DNA of 64,000 bases from Sediminicola arcticus. Its GTDB lineage: Bacteria > Bacteroidota > Bacteroidia > Flavobacteriales > Flavobacteriaceae. Shown piece after piece: positions 25,862 to 35,091 of the stretch. The notes beneath the pieces were generated by a model. The model saw only the letters and a program-made list of their open reading frames with translations, was not told where the DNA came from and did no database searches. The position numbers were made by a program, and so were the translations under genes. The stretch lies in NCBI RefSeq assembly GCF_040566695.1, contig NZ_JBEXAE010000003.1:248001-312000 (forward strand), read 5' to 3'. Position 1 is the first letter of the stretch, and each line of letters starts with the position of its first letter.

Positions 25862-26734
25862 ATGTCCAATCTTGGTTTAATTATAGCTGAAAGAAGTAGG
25901 GATATTGGTGATTTTCTGGTGGGTAGATTAATTCTCTTCCGAAAAAAAAGAATGATAGGCCCCTTTGTTTTTATAGACCACATGGATCTTACTGAGCTGG
26001 GGCCTACGAAATATATGGATGTTGATCAGCATCCACATATAGGCCTTTCTACAGTAACCTATATGTTAGAAGGGGGAATTATCCATGAGGATAGTATAGG
26101 CACCCAACAACGTATCACCCCAGGTTCAGTAAATTTAATGGTCGCTGGCAAAGGGGTGTCCCATACAGAAAGGACACCCAAAGACCTTAGACATGGGCAA
26201 ACATTTAAGTTCCATGGATATCAGATATGGATTGCCTTACCAAAAATTAAGGAAGATTGTTCCCCTGAATTCCATCACATTGAAGCAGCCTTGCTACCAC
26301 AATGGGAAGAAGGGAGCGCTAAATTTAAATTGATAGCTGGTGAAGGATATGGAAGAACCTCGCCAGTACCTGCACACTCCCCATTGTTCATGATTGAAAT
26401 AAAGAACACATTAGAGTTTGAGCTTAATACCAAGGATCATTTGAAGGGAGAAATTGGAATCTGTATTGTTGAAGGAAGTATTAATACTTGTGGTGATGTG
26501 GTTGGTAAAGGAAATATTTTGGTGTTTAAGATAGAGAATACCTACAAGACTGTATTAAATGCAAATGCTCATCTTCTGCTATTTGGAGGATTACCATTGC
26601 CGGAAGAACGACATATTTACTGGAACTTTGTATCCTCAAGTACCGAAAAAAATGAGATCGCTAAAAAAGCCTGTAATAATAGATTATTTCCCATGATGGG
26701 AAATGACTTAAGTTTTGTTTCCTTACCTAATTGA
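25862..26734 (+). CDS. Pirin family protein
   Basis: 290-residue bicupin protein. Typical pirin features: FLVGRLILFRKKRMIGPFVFIDHMD, HPHIGLSTVTYMLEGGIIHEDSIGTQQ and GSVNLMVAGKGVSHTERTP, with metal-ligand histidines HPHIG and the Glu of HTER. The function in bacteria varies (quercetin dioxygenase or redox-linked regulation) and cannot be read. Divergent from the serine hydrolase. The next gene starts 9 bp downstream, though relation to the wall enzymes is unclear. Confidence 0.92.
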   Translation: MSNLGLIIAERSRDIGDFLVGRLILFRKKRMIGPFVFIDHMDLTELGPTKYMDVDQHPHIGLSTVTYMLEGGIIHEDSIGTQQRITPGSVNLMVAGKGVSHTERTPKDLRHGQTFKFHGYQIWIALPKIKEDCSPEFHHIEAALLPQWEEGSAKFKLIAGEGYGRTSPVPAHSPLFMIEIKNTLEFELNTKDHLKGEIGICIVEGSINTCGDVVGKGNILVFKIENTYKTVLNANAHLLLFGGLPLPEERHIYWNFVSSSTEKNEIAKKACNNRLFPMMGNDLSFVSLPN

Positions 26735-26743
26735 ACTTACCAT

Positions 26744-27211
26744 ATGCAAAAGACTACACATAAAACATTTTTTTATGCATTAGCATCTATTACCATAGTC
26801 CTAACCTTGAATTTTGCTTCTTGTTCTCCTAAAAAAAAGGTCTATGCCGAGGTATTGACTTGGGATTCTGTAAGGGTGACCGCCACCGCATATAATTCAT
26901 TGCCATCACAGACCACTGCAGTCCATTCCAATATATCTGCTTGGGGTGACACTTTACAACCCGGCATGAAATGTATTGCAGTATCTAGGGATTTGATTCG
27001 GTTAGGCCTAAAGTACAATACAATGGTACGAATAGATACCTCTTCCCAAATATATTTGATAAAAGACAAAATGCATACTCGGTGGCGCAAAAAGATCGAT
27101 ATTTATATGGGTATAGATAGGGCCAAAGCCTTTGATTGGGGCAGAAAAAAGATAATGCTTTATTACGTTATTAAAAAAGATAGTATTCTTATTGTTGACC
27201 AAACTCCCTAA
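26744..27211 (+). CDS. 3D-domain lipoprotein
   Basis: 155-residue lipoprotein: signal MQKTTHKTFFYALASITIVLTLNFASC with lipid Cys27. The mature part shows the start of a 3D domain (VRVTATAYNS) and its end with Asp residues: KDKMHTRWRKKIDIYMGIDRAKAFDWG. The 3D domain is found in enzymes of peptidoglycan cleavage (MltA/Sps-like), so a cell-wall role at the outer membrane is likely. It lies in a row of three exported proteins with the amidase (38 bp downstream) and the M14 peptidase. Confidence 0.85.
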   Translation: MQKTTHKTFFYALASITIVLTLNFASCSPKKKVYAEVLTWDSVRVTATAYNSLPSQTTAVHSNISAWGDTLQPGMKCIAVSRDLIRLGLKYNTMVRIDTSSQIYLIKDKMHTRWRKKIDIYMGIDRAKAFDWGRKKIMLYYVIKKDSILIVDQTP

Positions 27212-27249
27212 GTTGTACTTTTAGGGTTCAATTCAAATATCCCTTAAAA

Positions 27250-27912
27250 TTGAAATATGTAATATCTATTATAGTTCTTATCAACTTACTTTCTTGCTCC
27301 GTTTCAAGGATTATCGTTGATAAGCCTGTTATTTTTGATGAAGAACGAATAGCTTTAACAAGGGAATACATGTCCGATCGCTACGGATTAGTATCCGACT
27401 CTGCGAAGATAAGCCCTAAAATGATTGTCCTGCATTGGACCGCTATTCCTACCTTCGCGGGATCTTTTGATGTGTTTTACAAATCCAAATTGCCAAGCTG
27501 GAGAGAACAAATACAGATAGCTAGTAGTCTTAATGTATCTTCTCATTTTTTAGTGGACAAAAATGGCTCCATATATAGATTAATGCCAGAAACCCTAATG
27601 GCCAGACATGTGATTGGTTTAAACCATATTGCTATTGGTATCGAAAATGTTGGTGGACTAGACGATAAAAAGTTAACTAGGGCACAACGAAAATCAAATA
27701 TTTGGCTCGTAAAATATTTAAAATCCAAATACGATATAGAATATCTTATTGGGCACTATGAATATACCAATTTTGTTGGTCATCCTTATTGGTTGGAAAG
27801 GGATGACTCCTACAAAACAGAAAAAACAGATCCTGGTAATCGCTTTTTAAAAAGAGTAAAAAAGGCCGCGAAAAAATTAAGTTTTAAATCCACACCTCAA
27901 AATACAAACTAG
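27250..27912 (+). CDS. N-acetylmuramoyl-L-alanine amidase (Amidase_2 family), lipoprotein
   Basis: 220-residue exported amidase that cleaves the lactyl-peptide bond of peptidoglycan. It starts at TTG: the following residues KYVISIIVLINLLSC form a lipoprotein signal (Cys16), and no nearby ATG gives that. Zinc-site and catalytic candidates: H62 in IVLHWT, H169 in LIGHYE and D194 in KTDPG, plus E132 in GIEN. The order and the TDPG end match Amidase_2 family enzymes. It lies between the 3D-domain gene and the M14 peptidase (1 bp gap). Confidence 0.88.
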   Translation: MKYVISIIVLINLLSCSVSRIIVDKPVIFDEERIALTREYMSDRYGLVSDSAKISPKMIVLHWTAIPTFAGSFDVFYKSKLPSWREQIQIASSLNVSSHFLVDKNGSIYRLMPETLMARHVIGLNHIAIGIENVGGLDDKKLTRAQRKSNIWLVKYLKSKYDIEYLIGHYEYTNFVGHPYWLERDDSYKTEKTDPGNRFLKRVKKAAKKLSFKSTPQNTN

Positions 27913-27913
27913 C

Positions 27914-29386
27914 ATGAAAATAAAATTGGTACTATTTCTATGTCTTTTCCTAATTGCTGCAGATAGTTCGGCCCAAGAAAATGATATTACGGCTGCTTTA
28001 TACGAAAGTTATGATCAATTCAAGGAACCTTCCCTCAATAAGAGGAGGATAAAACACAAAGCACTTCAGCCGCTAATCAATCGGTTAATGTCGGACCCAA
28101 AATATACAGTAAAAGTGGTAGGAGAATCCATTGAAGGAAGGGACTTGACGTTGATCAGTATTGGAACTGGTCCTACCAGTGTATTTCTTTGGTCTCAAAT
28201 GCATGGGGATGAACCTACAGCTACCCAAGCTATCTTTGATATTATTAACTTTTTAAATGGGGACACCTTCATTGCTGAAAAGGAAGCCATCCTATCCAAC
28301 ATAACCTTACACTTCTTACCTATGCTAAATCCTGACGGGGCAGAGGCCTATACTAGGCGAAACAGGTTAGGAATAGATATCAATAGAGACGCACTAATGT
28401 TACAATCGCCAGAAGGAAGAACCCTAAAAATGGTGCGAGATTCTCTAGATGCCGATTTTGGTTTCAACCTCCATGACCAAAGCACGTATTACAATGCAGA
28501 ACGTACAGAAAAACCTGCAACAATATCTTATTTGGCACCTGCGTATAACTATGAAAAAGATATCAATGAAGTAAGAGGAAATGCCATGAAAGTGATTGTT
28601 TTCATGAATAGTATTATCCAAAAATATGCTCCAGGACAAGTAGGTAGATACAATGATGATTTTGAACCTAGAGCGTTTGGAGACAATATCCAAAAATGGG
28701 GAACCAGTGCTATCCTAATAGAATCCGGAGGGTATCCAGGTGATCCTGAAAAGCAGGAAATCCGAAAACTGAATTATGTTTCCATTTTATCTGCAGTTTA
28801 CACCATAGCAAAAGGGAATTATAAAAACATTCCATTAGAGGATTACGAGAAAATCCCAGAAAATGATAGAATGTTGTTCGATCTTAAGATAGAGGGACTC
28901 ACTTATACCCTTTTGGGCCAAGAGTATAAATTAGATTTGGGTATACATCGCTCGGAAGTAGATAATGCAGACCATTCTAACTTCTACTATAATAGCACGG
29001 TAGCCGACCAAGGAGATCTTTCTACGTTTTATGGGTATGAAACCTTAGATGCTGTTGGATATACAGTTAAAAGTGGAAAAGTACATCCTGAACTATTTAA
29101 ATCCATAGAATCCTTAAAAGAATCCGAGGTTTTTAAATATTTAAAACAAGGATATACCTATGTGAGATTGGAGAGTTTACCATCGGGCAAGAAGGATACC
29201 AATCTTCCTATCCAAATTGTAAGTAAAGACTTTAAGGCACCTGTACTTAATCTTCGTGCTGGAATGAACCCCACCTTTGTATTGGAAAAGGACAATGAAA
29301 TTCAATTTGCAGTCGTCAATGGCTTCCTTATCCGATTAAACGGTGATAAAAGCAATTTTAAAAATGCTCTTATTTTAAGGAAATAA
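27914..29386 (+). CDS. Secreted M14 family zinc carboxypeptidase
   Basis: 490-residue exported peptidase. Signal peptide: MKIKLVLFLCLFLIAADSSAQ. Zinc ligands H97 and E100 in MHGDEPTA, H185 in FNLHDQ; general base E268 in ILIESGG. The DINRD stretch (substrate binding) is present. The C-terminal ~200 residues form a beta-rich extra domain. It directly follows the amidase, so it may trim peptides released from the wall. The convergent micro-gene begins 2 bp after its stop. Confidence 0.9.
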   Translation: MKIKLVLFLCLFLIAADSSAQENDITAALYESYDQFKEPSLNKRRIKHKALQPLINRLMSDPKYTVKVVGESIEGRDLTLISIGTGPTSVFLWSQMHGDEPTATQAIFDIINFLNGDTFIAEKEAILSNITLHFLPMLNPDGAEAYTRRNRLGIDINRDALMLQSPEGRTLKMVRDSLDADFGFNLHDQSTYYNAERTEKPATISYLAPAYNYEKDINEVRGNAMKVIVFMNSIIQKYAPGQVGRYNDDFEPRAFGDNIQKWGTSAILIESGGYPGDPEKQEIRKLNYVSILSAVYTIAKGNYKNIPLEDYEKIPENDRMLFDLKIEGLTYTLLGQEYKLDLGIHRSEVDNADHSNFYYNSTVADQGDLSTFYGYETLDAVGYTVKSGKVHPELFKSIESLKESEVFKYLKQGYTYVRLESLPSGKKDTNLPIQIVSKDFKAPVLNLRAGMNPTFVLEKDNEIQFAVVNGFLIRLNGDKSNFKNALILRK

Positions 29387-29387
29387 A

Positions 29388-29564
29388 CTAATAGCCGTAT
29401 TGGATGGTCGTGTAAGGACCGTATTTTAGTAGGAGAATTAACATACAGAAAAGCGTAATGACAATACAAAAAAACAGCAGAAGTATGGCGCTTTTGTAGC
29501 CTAGAGACCATTTTCTTATTGGACTTTCTTGAATAATTTCGTTGATAGCATCCATCATATTCAT
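29388..29564 (-). CDS. Small single-span membrane protein, 58 aa
   Basis: ATG at 29562-29564 on the minus strand, stop TAG at 29388. The protein has a 25-residue soluble start (MDAINEIIQESPIRKWSLGYKSA), one hydrophobic helix (ILLLFFCIVITLFCMLILLL) and the tail KYGPYTTIQYGY. It is too short for general gene finders. A -7-like TAATTTTC lies 15 nt upstream. The clean layout of soluble part, helix and polar tail supports coding, but there is no homologue I recognise. Confidence 0.45.
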   Translation of the reverse strand: MNMMDAINEIIQESPIRKWSLGYKSAILLLFFCIVITLFCMLILLLKYGPYTTIQYGY

Positions 29565-29674
29565 GTTTTAGTTAGCGAAAATTATTTTTGGGATGTTGGT
29601 TATCGTTATAGCTCTTGTAGTATTAAAACAATTAAAGCCCCAAAAACCCTACCGATGCCACTAAAATCATGAAA

Positions 29675-29713
29675 AACAAAAAGGGAGCATCTGATAGATG
29701 CTCCCTTTTTGTT
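29675..29713. terminator. Intrinsic terminator after the VWA gene
   Basis: AACAAAAAGGGAGCAT, 7-nt loop, ATGCTCCCTTTTTGTT: a 16-bp perfect stem with T-tracts both ways. It ends the VWA lipoprotein gene on the minus strand. Confidence 0.9.
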
Positions 29714-29733
29714 AAAATTTAAATGAATTAATT

Positions 29734-30825
29734 CTATTCACAACCGCCAGTAAAACCTTTGGCGTTGAATTTAGTCTGAACAGCACCTTGCTTACTTCCA
29801 TTTTTCACTTGAATAGCTAGATTATTTTCACCACTACCGTCTCTCTTAGGAGTACAATATTCAAAAAGGTAAAAACTATTAGCTCTTTCAGAAACCCTTT
29901 CGGAAATATCATTAAACGTATTTTCCAATTCTGCTTTATTACCAGCAAAAACACTAAACGTCTTACCTATTTTTTTTAATACCTCAGTATCAATTTCAGC
30001 CCCCAATCCTATAGTATAGAATGATATATTTAGATTTGCTTCCCTTACCTTTTTTAAGGCTGCAGCTTCCGTAAATCTAGATGCTTGATCCGTACCATCG
30101 GTAAAGATGACTACAGAAGCAGCTCCAATATTATTATTTTGAGTGCTCTTGTTTAATAGGTCTGTAGCAATATCAGTCGCTTTTATAACGGCCCCGTATA
30201 AATCAGTAGAAGGATCTTTACTTATGTCTTGTGTAATACCGTCAATAGCATTCAATAATTCTTGCTTGGAAGGCGTCAACGGATTCAACCCGTGTAGTAC
30301 GTTTTCCCCATCAAACCAATAGATTGCCATTTTAACAGATTCTATGGCAGGATCTGGCATTACATTGTTTATGAAACTTGTAGAAGCCGATTTCAATTCC
30401 GTTAAACTACTGCTCAAAACACTATTACTCAAATCTAACACCAAGATAGTATTGTTCTTGAAAATCTGAGTATTAGGTGAAATTCTAGCAAAAGACTCTG
30501 AGGTAGAAATGGTATTGAAACAAGCGTCATTTCTTCCTTGTTCATAAACTGTAAACTTATCTGCTGTTAATCCAGATACCGGTGCGCCATCCTTGTCAGA
30601 GACCTTAAAAAATATAGAGATTTTTCCCGGAAGGGTAGTATATTGATCTTGTATTGATAGTATTAGTTGATTTTCGCCAAGGTTAAGGCAGTCGTCTACT
30701 GGCTTACCTTCTCCCAATTCCCCATTGTTATTTGTATTGAAATTTATATCATCTTCGGCATTACCGCACGAAATGGCTAAAACAAGAATGCTAAAAAAGG
30801 TAATTATTTTAATTGATATTTTCAT
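29734..30825 (-). CDS. VWA-domain surface lipoprotein
   Basis: 363-residue lipoprotein: signal MKISIKIITFFSILVLAISC, lipid Cys20. A beta-rich N-terminal part (~50-115) is followed by a von Willebrand factor A domain (about 125-320) with an intact MIDAS: D131-L-S133-N-S135 and the later FTDGTDQ. It is likely to bind a protein ligand through a divalent metal, at the cell surface. The C-terminal part holds two or more cysteines (YCTPK, GGCE), which may form a disulfide. It is monocistronic, divergent from the molybdenum operon. Confidence 0.87.
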   Translation of the reverse strand: MKISIKIITFFSILVLAISCGNAEDDINFNTNNNGELGEGKPVDDCLNLGENQLILSIQDQYTTLPGKISIFFKVSDKDGAPVSGLTADKFTVYEQGRNDACFNTISTSESFARISPNTQIFKNNTILVLDLSNSVLSSSLTELKSASTSFINNVMPDPAIESVKMAIYWFDGENVLHGLNPLTPSKQELLNAIDGITQDISKDPSTDLYGAVIKATDIATDLLNKSTQNNNIGAASVVIFTDGTDQASRFTEAAALKKVREANLNISFYTIGLGAEIDTEVLKKIGKTFSVFAGNKAELENTFNDISERVSERANSFYLFEYCTPKRDGSGENNLAIQVKNGSKQGAVQTKFNAKGFTGGCE

Positions 30826-31038
30826 TTTCTAATTTATATAGGTTCACCAAGAAGAACGTTCAAAAGCAAATAAAATTATACATGTTTATAAAAATAAATG
30901 TTAAGAAATATACAATGCATTTTCTGCATCAAAGTTCATCAAATTACTTTTAAGAAAGTGTTAAAAACGAGGGTGTCATTTATATTTTTTTTTAACTTGA
31001 GGACTTTATGAAAATGGACTTAATTAAAAACAGATATT

Positions 31039-31500
31039 ATGCCTGCCTATCAAATTAAAGTGAACGGGGAAACCCAAACAGTAGATGTTAGTGAGGATAC
31101 TCCAATACTTTGGGTTTTAAGGGACCATATGGATTTGGTAGGAACCAAATTTGGATGTGGAATAGGTCAATGTGGCGCTTGCACCATTCATTTGGATGGT
31201 TATGCTGTAAGAAGCTGCTCCTTAACAGTTTCACAGGTAGAGGGTAAATCAATTACCACTATTGAAGGTTTATCCGCTGATGCATCCCACCCTGTTCAAA
31301 AGGCTTGGAAAGAGGTAGATGTTCCTCAATGTGGCTATTGCCAAGCAGGACAAATCATGACGGCTTCCGCTTTTCTAGAAAGAAATTCCAATCCAACGTC
31401 GGAAGATATTAAAAATGCTATGCATGGAAATATTTGTAGGTGTGCAGCCTATACCCGTATTCACAAAGCTGTAGAAACCGCTGCTAATAATATGGGATAA
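31039..31500 (+). CDS. 2Fe-2S subunit of a xanthine-oxidase family hydroxylase (IorA-like)
   Basis: 153-residue electron-transfer subunit with two 2Fe-2S clusters. Plant-type cluster: C40, C45, C48 and C60 (FGCGIGQCGACTIHLDGYAVRSC). Second cluster: C98, C101, C133 and C135 (CGYC and ICRC), a pattern unique to this family. It is the first gene of the molybdenum operon, with the catalytic subunit 83 bp downstream. The small size and its pairing with a single large subunit without a FAD subunit match isoquinoline 1-oxidoreductase (Ior) type two-subunit enzymes that use a membrane cytochrome or other acceptor. Confidence 0.93.
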   Translation: MPAYQIKVNGETQTVDVSEDTPILWVLRDHMDLVGTKFGCGIGQCGACTIHLDGYAVRSCSLTVSQVEGKSITTIEGLSADASHPVQKAWKEVDVPQCGYCQAGQIMTASAFLERNSNPTSEDIKNAMHGNICRCAAYTRIHKAVETAANNMG

Positions 31501-31583
31501 CAAAAAATGGTCCGTGGACCAGCTATTTTACACTTAATGTCTCATTCCGAGTACCATCAACCGGAGTTAAAAAAATTAAAATC

Positions 31584-33752
31584 ATGTCAACATCAACAAA
31601 AATGACCTTTAGCAGAAGAGGCTTTATTAGAACTTCTTCTTTGGCAAGCGGAGGACTCCTTATAGGTTTCAATTTGTTTACAGCCTGTTCTCCAAAAGCG
31701 AAACCACCTGTAGATATATCGCAATTAGACTTTAATGACTTTAATGCTTTTATAAAAATAGCCGACAATGGCGCGGTAACCATATTCTCCCCAAATCCAG
31801 AAATTGGTCAAGGAGTTAAAACCTCCATGCCTATGCTTATTGCAGAGGAGTTGGATGTTGCATGGGATAACGTATACGTAAAACAGGGCATTTTAGATAC
31901 CAATAATTACACAAGACAAGTGGCAGGAGGGAGCCAATCTATTCGTTTCGGATGGGAACCTTTACGGCAAACAGGGGCAACTGCACGTCAGATGCTAGTG
32001 AATGCCGCTGCAGCTAAGTGGGGGGTAGATCCTTCCGAATGTACTACAAAAGAAGGGGTAATCACCAATGAAAAAGGGGAAACTTTGGGGTATGGTGATG
32101 TTGTGAAAGAGGCGGCTCAATTGGAGGTGCCTGAGAATGTTAGTTTAAAAGATCCAAAAGATTTCACTATCATTAAATCGGATGTTAAGAATGTTGATAT
32201 TGATAAAATTATAACAGGACAATCTTTATTTGGACTGGACTATAAGAAAGAGGGCATGGTATATGCATCTTCTTTAAGGCCGCCTGCTTTTGGTCAAAAA
32301 TTAGAATCTTTCGATGATTCCGAGACCAGAAAAATTTCTGGAGTTGTAGATGTTGTAAAATTTGGTAATAAAATAGCAGTCCTGGCTACCGATACCTGGT
32401 CGGCCATGAAAGGAAAAAATGCATTGAAAGCAGTTTGGACAGAAGACACCAAATTGGAAAGTACTGCGGAACATGATAAAATATTGACAGATCTACTTAA
32501 TGGTTCCAAGGTAGAAACCTTAAGAAAGGATGGAGATATTAAAAAAGCTTTTGCCGCTGCAGATAAAATTGTAGAACGCACCTACCACTCACCTTTTCTT
32601 CCTCACAACTGCATGGAGCCAATGAATTTTTTTGCAGATGTAACCGAAGATAAAATACATTTGGTTGGGCCCATACAGACCCCTGAGCGCACAGCAAATG
32701 ACGTAGCCGAATTATTAAATAGGGACGTGAAGCAGATACATTTAGAAATGACCCGTATGGGTGGAGGTTTCGGACGAAGATTGTACGGAGACTTTGTTTT
32801 GGAAGCTGCCGAAATATCAAATCTAGCCAAAAAGCCGGTAAAGCTAGTATTTTCTAGAGAAGACGATATGATGGATGGTATTTACCGTCCGGCCATTAAG
32901 TACAGGATCAAGGCGGCAATAAAGGATGGAGAAATCACAGGATATCATTTGAAAGAGGCGTCCATTAATAGCAATATGTATGGGTTAATTCCTAATTTTT
33001 TCCCCGCTGGCGCTATTGAAAACTACCAAGTAGATGTTGCTAATTACCAAAGTAACATTACCACTGGAGCTTGGAGGGCTCCTTACACTAATTTCTTGGC
33101 CTTTGCAGAGCAAAGCTTCTTTGATGAGTTGGCAGAAGCCATGGAAGTAGATCGAGTGCAAATGCGACTAGATTTATTGCAAAAAGTAAAAGGAACCACG
33201 GATGATCGCATTCAATATTCTCCGGAACGTATGGAGGAGGTTATACATGTAGTTGTAGACAAATCAGGGTGGGGTAAAAAAGAAGCAGGAACTTTTCAAG
33301 GTTTTGCGGCCTATTATTGTCATAACACCCATGTGGCAGAAGTTGCAGATGTACAGATTGAAAATGGCATGCCCGTGGTTAAAAAAGTAACCTGTGTAGT
33401 TGATTGTGGTATTGTTGTTAATCCTTTGGGAGCTTTGAACCAAGTGGAAGGAGGAATTATAGACGGAATAGGTCACGCTATGTATGGTGATTTTGGTTTT
33501 GAGGAAGGGAAGCCACTCGCCAATAATTTTGATAGGTATCGTCTTATTAGAATGAAGGAAATACCTGCCATTGAAACCTATTTTATTCAAAATAATCTAT
33601 CTCCAACTGGGCTTGGAGAACCCGCTTTGCCTCCTGCTGGAGCCGCTATTGCCAACGCCTTTAAAGCAGCCACGGGTAATAGGTTAACCGAGCAGCCGTT
33701 TATGAAAAATCCTGATTTATTAAAAATGCCCGAAAAGGAAATTATAGGATAA
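31584..33752 (+). CDS. Molybdopterin-binding subunit of a xanthine-oxidase family hydroxylase (IorB-like), exported
   Basis: 722-residue catalytic subunit. The start carries a twin-arginine signal (SRRGFIRTSS) followed by a lipobox-like FTAC at residue ~37, so it is exported through Tat, perhaps as a lipoprotein. The Mo-binding regions are the glycine-rich GGSQSIRFGWEPLRQTG, TRMGGGFGRRLYGDF, WRAPYTNFLAFAEQ and GLGEPALPPAGAA (with the family Glu). It lacks the FAD and 2Fe-2S domains, which are supplied by the partner. The substrate is unknown: Ior-type enzymes oxidise N-heterocycles or aldehydes. moaD follows 2 bp downstream. Confidence 0.92.
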   Translation: MSTSTKMTFSRRGFIRTSSLASGGLLIGFNLFTACSPKAKPPVDISQLDFNDFNAFIKIADNGAVTIFSPNPEIGQGVKTSMPMLIAEELDVAWDNVYVKQGILDTNNYTRQVAGGSQSIRFGWEPLRQTGATARQMLVNAAAAKWGVDPSECTTKEGVITNEKGETLGYGDVVKEAAQLEVPENVSLKDPKDFTIIKSDVKNVDIDKIITGQSLFGLDYKKEGMVYASSLRPPAFGQKLESFDDSETRKISGVVDVVKFGNKIAVLATDTWSAMKGKNALKAVWTEDTKLESTAEHDKILTDLLNGSKVETLRKDGDIKKAFAAADKIVERTYHSPFLPHNCMEPMNFFADVTEDKIHLVGPIQTPERTANDVAELLNRDVKQIHLEMTRMGGGFGRRLYGDFVLEAAEISNLAKKPVKLVFSREDDMMDGIYRPAIKYRIKAAIKDGEITGYHLKEASINSNMYGLIPNFFPAGAIENYQVDVANYQSNITTGAWRAPYTNFLAFAEQSFFDELAEAMEVDRVQMRLDLLQKVKGTTDDRIQYSPERMEEVIHVVVDKSGWGKKEAGTFQGFAAYYCHNTHVAEVADVQIENGMPVVKKVTCVVDCGIVVNPLGALNQVEGGIIDGIGHAMYGDFGFEEGKPLANNFDRYRLIRMKEIPAIETYFIQNNLSPTGLGEPALPPAGAAIANAFKAATGNRLTEQPFMKNPDLLKMPEKEIIG

Positions 33753-33754
33753 AT

Positions 33755-34006
33755 ATGACCATATTATTGTTTGGTATTACTAAAGATATTGTTGGTAGTT
33801 CTTCATTAAAGTTAGATACTTTTAATGAACTGGAATCAAAAATCCACACTGTAGGAGAATTAAAGAACTATCTTGGTGAACGATATCCAAAACTCAATAC
33901 TCTATCTTCTTTGGCAGTGGCAGTAAACAATGCCTTTGCAGAGAATGAAACAGTGGTAAATACCCACGATGAGATAGCGCTGATCCCCCCCGTTAGTGGT
34001 GGATAA
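33755..34006 (+). CDS. moaD: Molybdopterin synthase small subunit MoaD
   Basis: 83-residue ubiquitin-like sulfur carrier. It ends in the diagnostic Gly-Gly (PPVSGG), which MoeB adenylates and loads with sulfur. The beta-grasp pattern (TILLFGITKDIVG, TVGELKNYLGERYP, VNNAFAENETVVN) fits MoaD. It starts 2 bp after the large hydroxylase subunit. No moaE partner gene appears in this operon. Confidence 0.88.
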   Translation: MTILLFGITKDIVGSSSLKLDTFNELESKIHTVGELKNYLGERYPKLNTLSSLAVAVNNAFAENETVVNTHDEIALIPPVSGG

Positions 34007-34008
34007 CC

Positions 34009-34016
34009 TATCTTTG
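34009..34016 (+). promoter_or_regulatory. Possible internal -7 box before moaA
   Basis: TATCTTTG, a full TAnnTTTG match, 38 nt upstream of the moaA ATG in the only larger gap (48 bp) of this part of the operon. No TTG at -33; could be chance. Confidence 0.25.
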
Positions 34017-34054
34017 TTACAAGATGATGTTAAGAACGCTTTAAATGAAGATAG

Positions 34055-35038
34055 ATGCTGATTGACAACCATAATAGAAAGATAAACTACCTGCGATTGG
34101 CGGTTACAGACCGTTGTAATCTTCGCTGTAATTATTGTATGCCTGCAGAAGGTATCAACTTCGCTAAAAACGATAACCTTTTTACCCTTGATGAACTCTA
34201 TTCCTTAAGTAAGATAATGGTGGAACAGGGTATTGATAAAATAAGGATTACGGGAGGAGAACCCTTTGTTCGAAAAGATTTGATGGTGCTTCTGCGTCAA
34301 ATGGCAGCCTTAGATGGACTTAAAGATATTTCCATTACTACAAATGCAACCTTAATAGGCCCTTACATTGATGAACTCAAAGAATTAGGCATTACCAATA
34401 TCAATGTGAGCATGGATGCCATCCATAAAGAAACCTTTGATGTTATTACCCGAAGAAATGAGTATGAAACAGTTTATCATAATTTGATGCGACTTATTAC
34501 GGAAGGATTTAAAGTACGTATCAATTTTATTGTATTGGATGGTCAAAACACTCAAGAAATGATACCTATTTTAGAAGCAATGAAACAGTATGATGTTTCT
34601 GTACGCTTTTTAGAGGAAATGCCTTTCAATGGAGGCTCCAAGACTTTCAATACCATTAAATGGGATTATAAAAATATATTTAAGCATATTGCAGATGCCT
34701 ACACCAATATTGAAAAGCTAGAATCTCCAAGTACTTCAACCTCTATCAATTATAAAATACGGGGGCACAAAGGAACATTTGGACTTATTCCTTCCTTTAG
34801 CAGAACATTTTGTGGTACTTGCAATAGACTGCGTATTTCTGCAACCGGAGACGTTATTACTTGCCTTTATGGGAAACCAAGTATGAACCTTAGGGATGTG
34901 ATGAGAAATGAAAATACAGAAGAAAACATTAAACTTCACATTTCAAAAGCAATTGGTAGTAGGGCCAAGACAGGTTTCGAAGCGCAAAAAAATCACTCCT
35001 CTGTTTTTGATAGTTCCATGACTTCTATAGGCGGATAG
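34055..35038 (+). CDS. moaA: GTP 3',8-cyclase MoaA (radical SAM)
   Basis: First enzyme of molybdopterin synthesis: radical-SAM cyclisation of GTP. It has 327 residues. The SAM-cluster cysteines are C21, C25 and C28 (DRCNLRCNYCMP). The second 4Fe-4S cluster lies in FCGTCNRLRISATGDVITCLYG. The C-terminal GG (TSIGG), needed for activity, is present. The radical-SAM GGEP motif is RITGGEPFVRKDL. It normally acts with MoaC, which is not in the operon. Confidence 0.95.
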   Translation: MLIDNHNRKINYLRLAVTDRCNLRCNYCMPAEGINFAKNDNLFTLDELYSLSKIMVEQGIDKIRITGGEPFVRKDLMVLLRQMAALDGLKDISITTNATLIGPYIDELKELGITNINVSMDAIHKETFDVITRRNEYETVYHNLMRLITEGFKVRINFIVLDGQNTQEMIPILEAMKQYDVSVRFLEEMPFNGGSKTFNTIKWDYKNIFKHIADAYTNIEKLESPSTSTSINYKIRGHKGTFGLIPSFSRTFCGTCNRLRISATGDVITCLYGKPSMNLRDVMRNENTEENIKLHISKAIGSRAKTGFEAQKNHSSVFDSSMTSIGG

Positions 35039-35091
35039 TTTAAAAAAAATAGGGTTAAGACCACTGAATAATAAATTAATGATCTTCTAAT

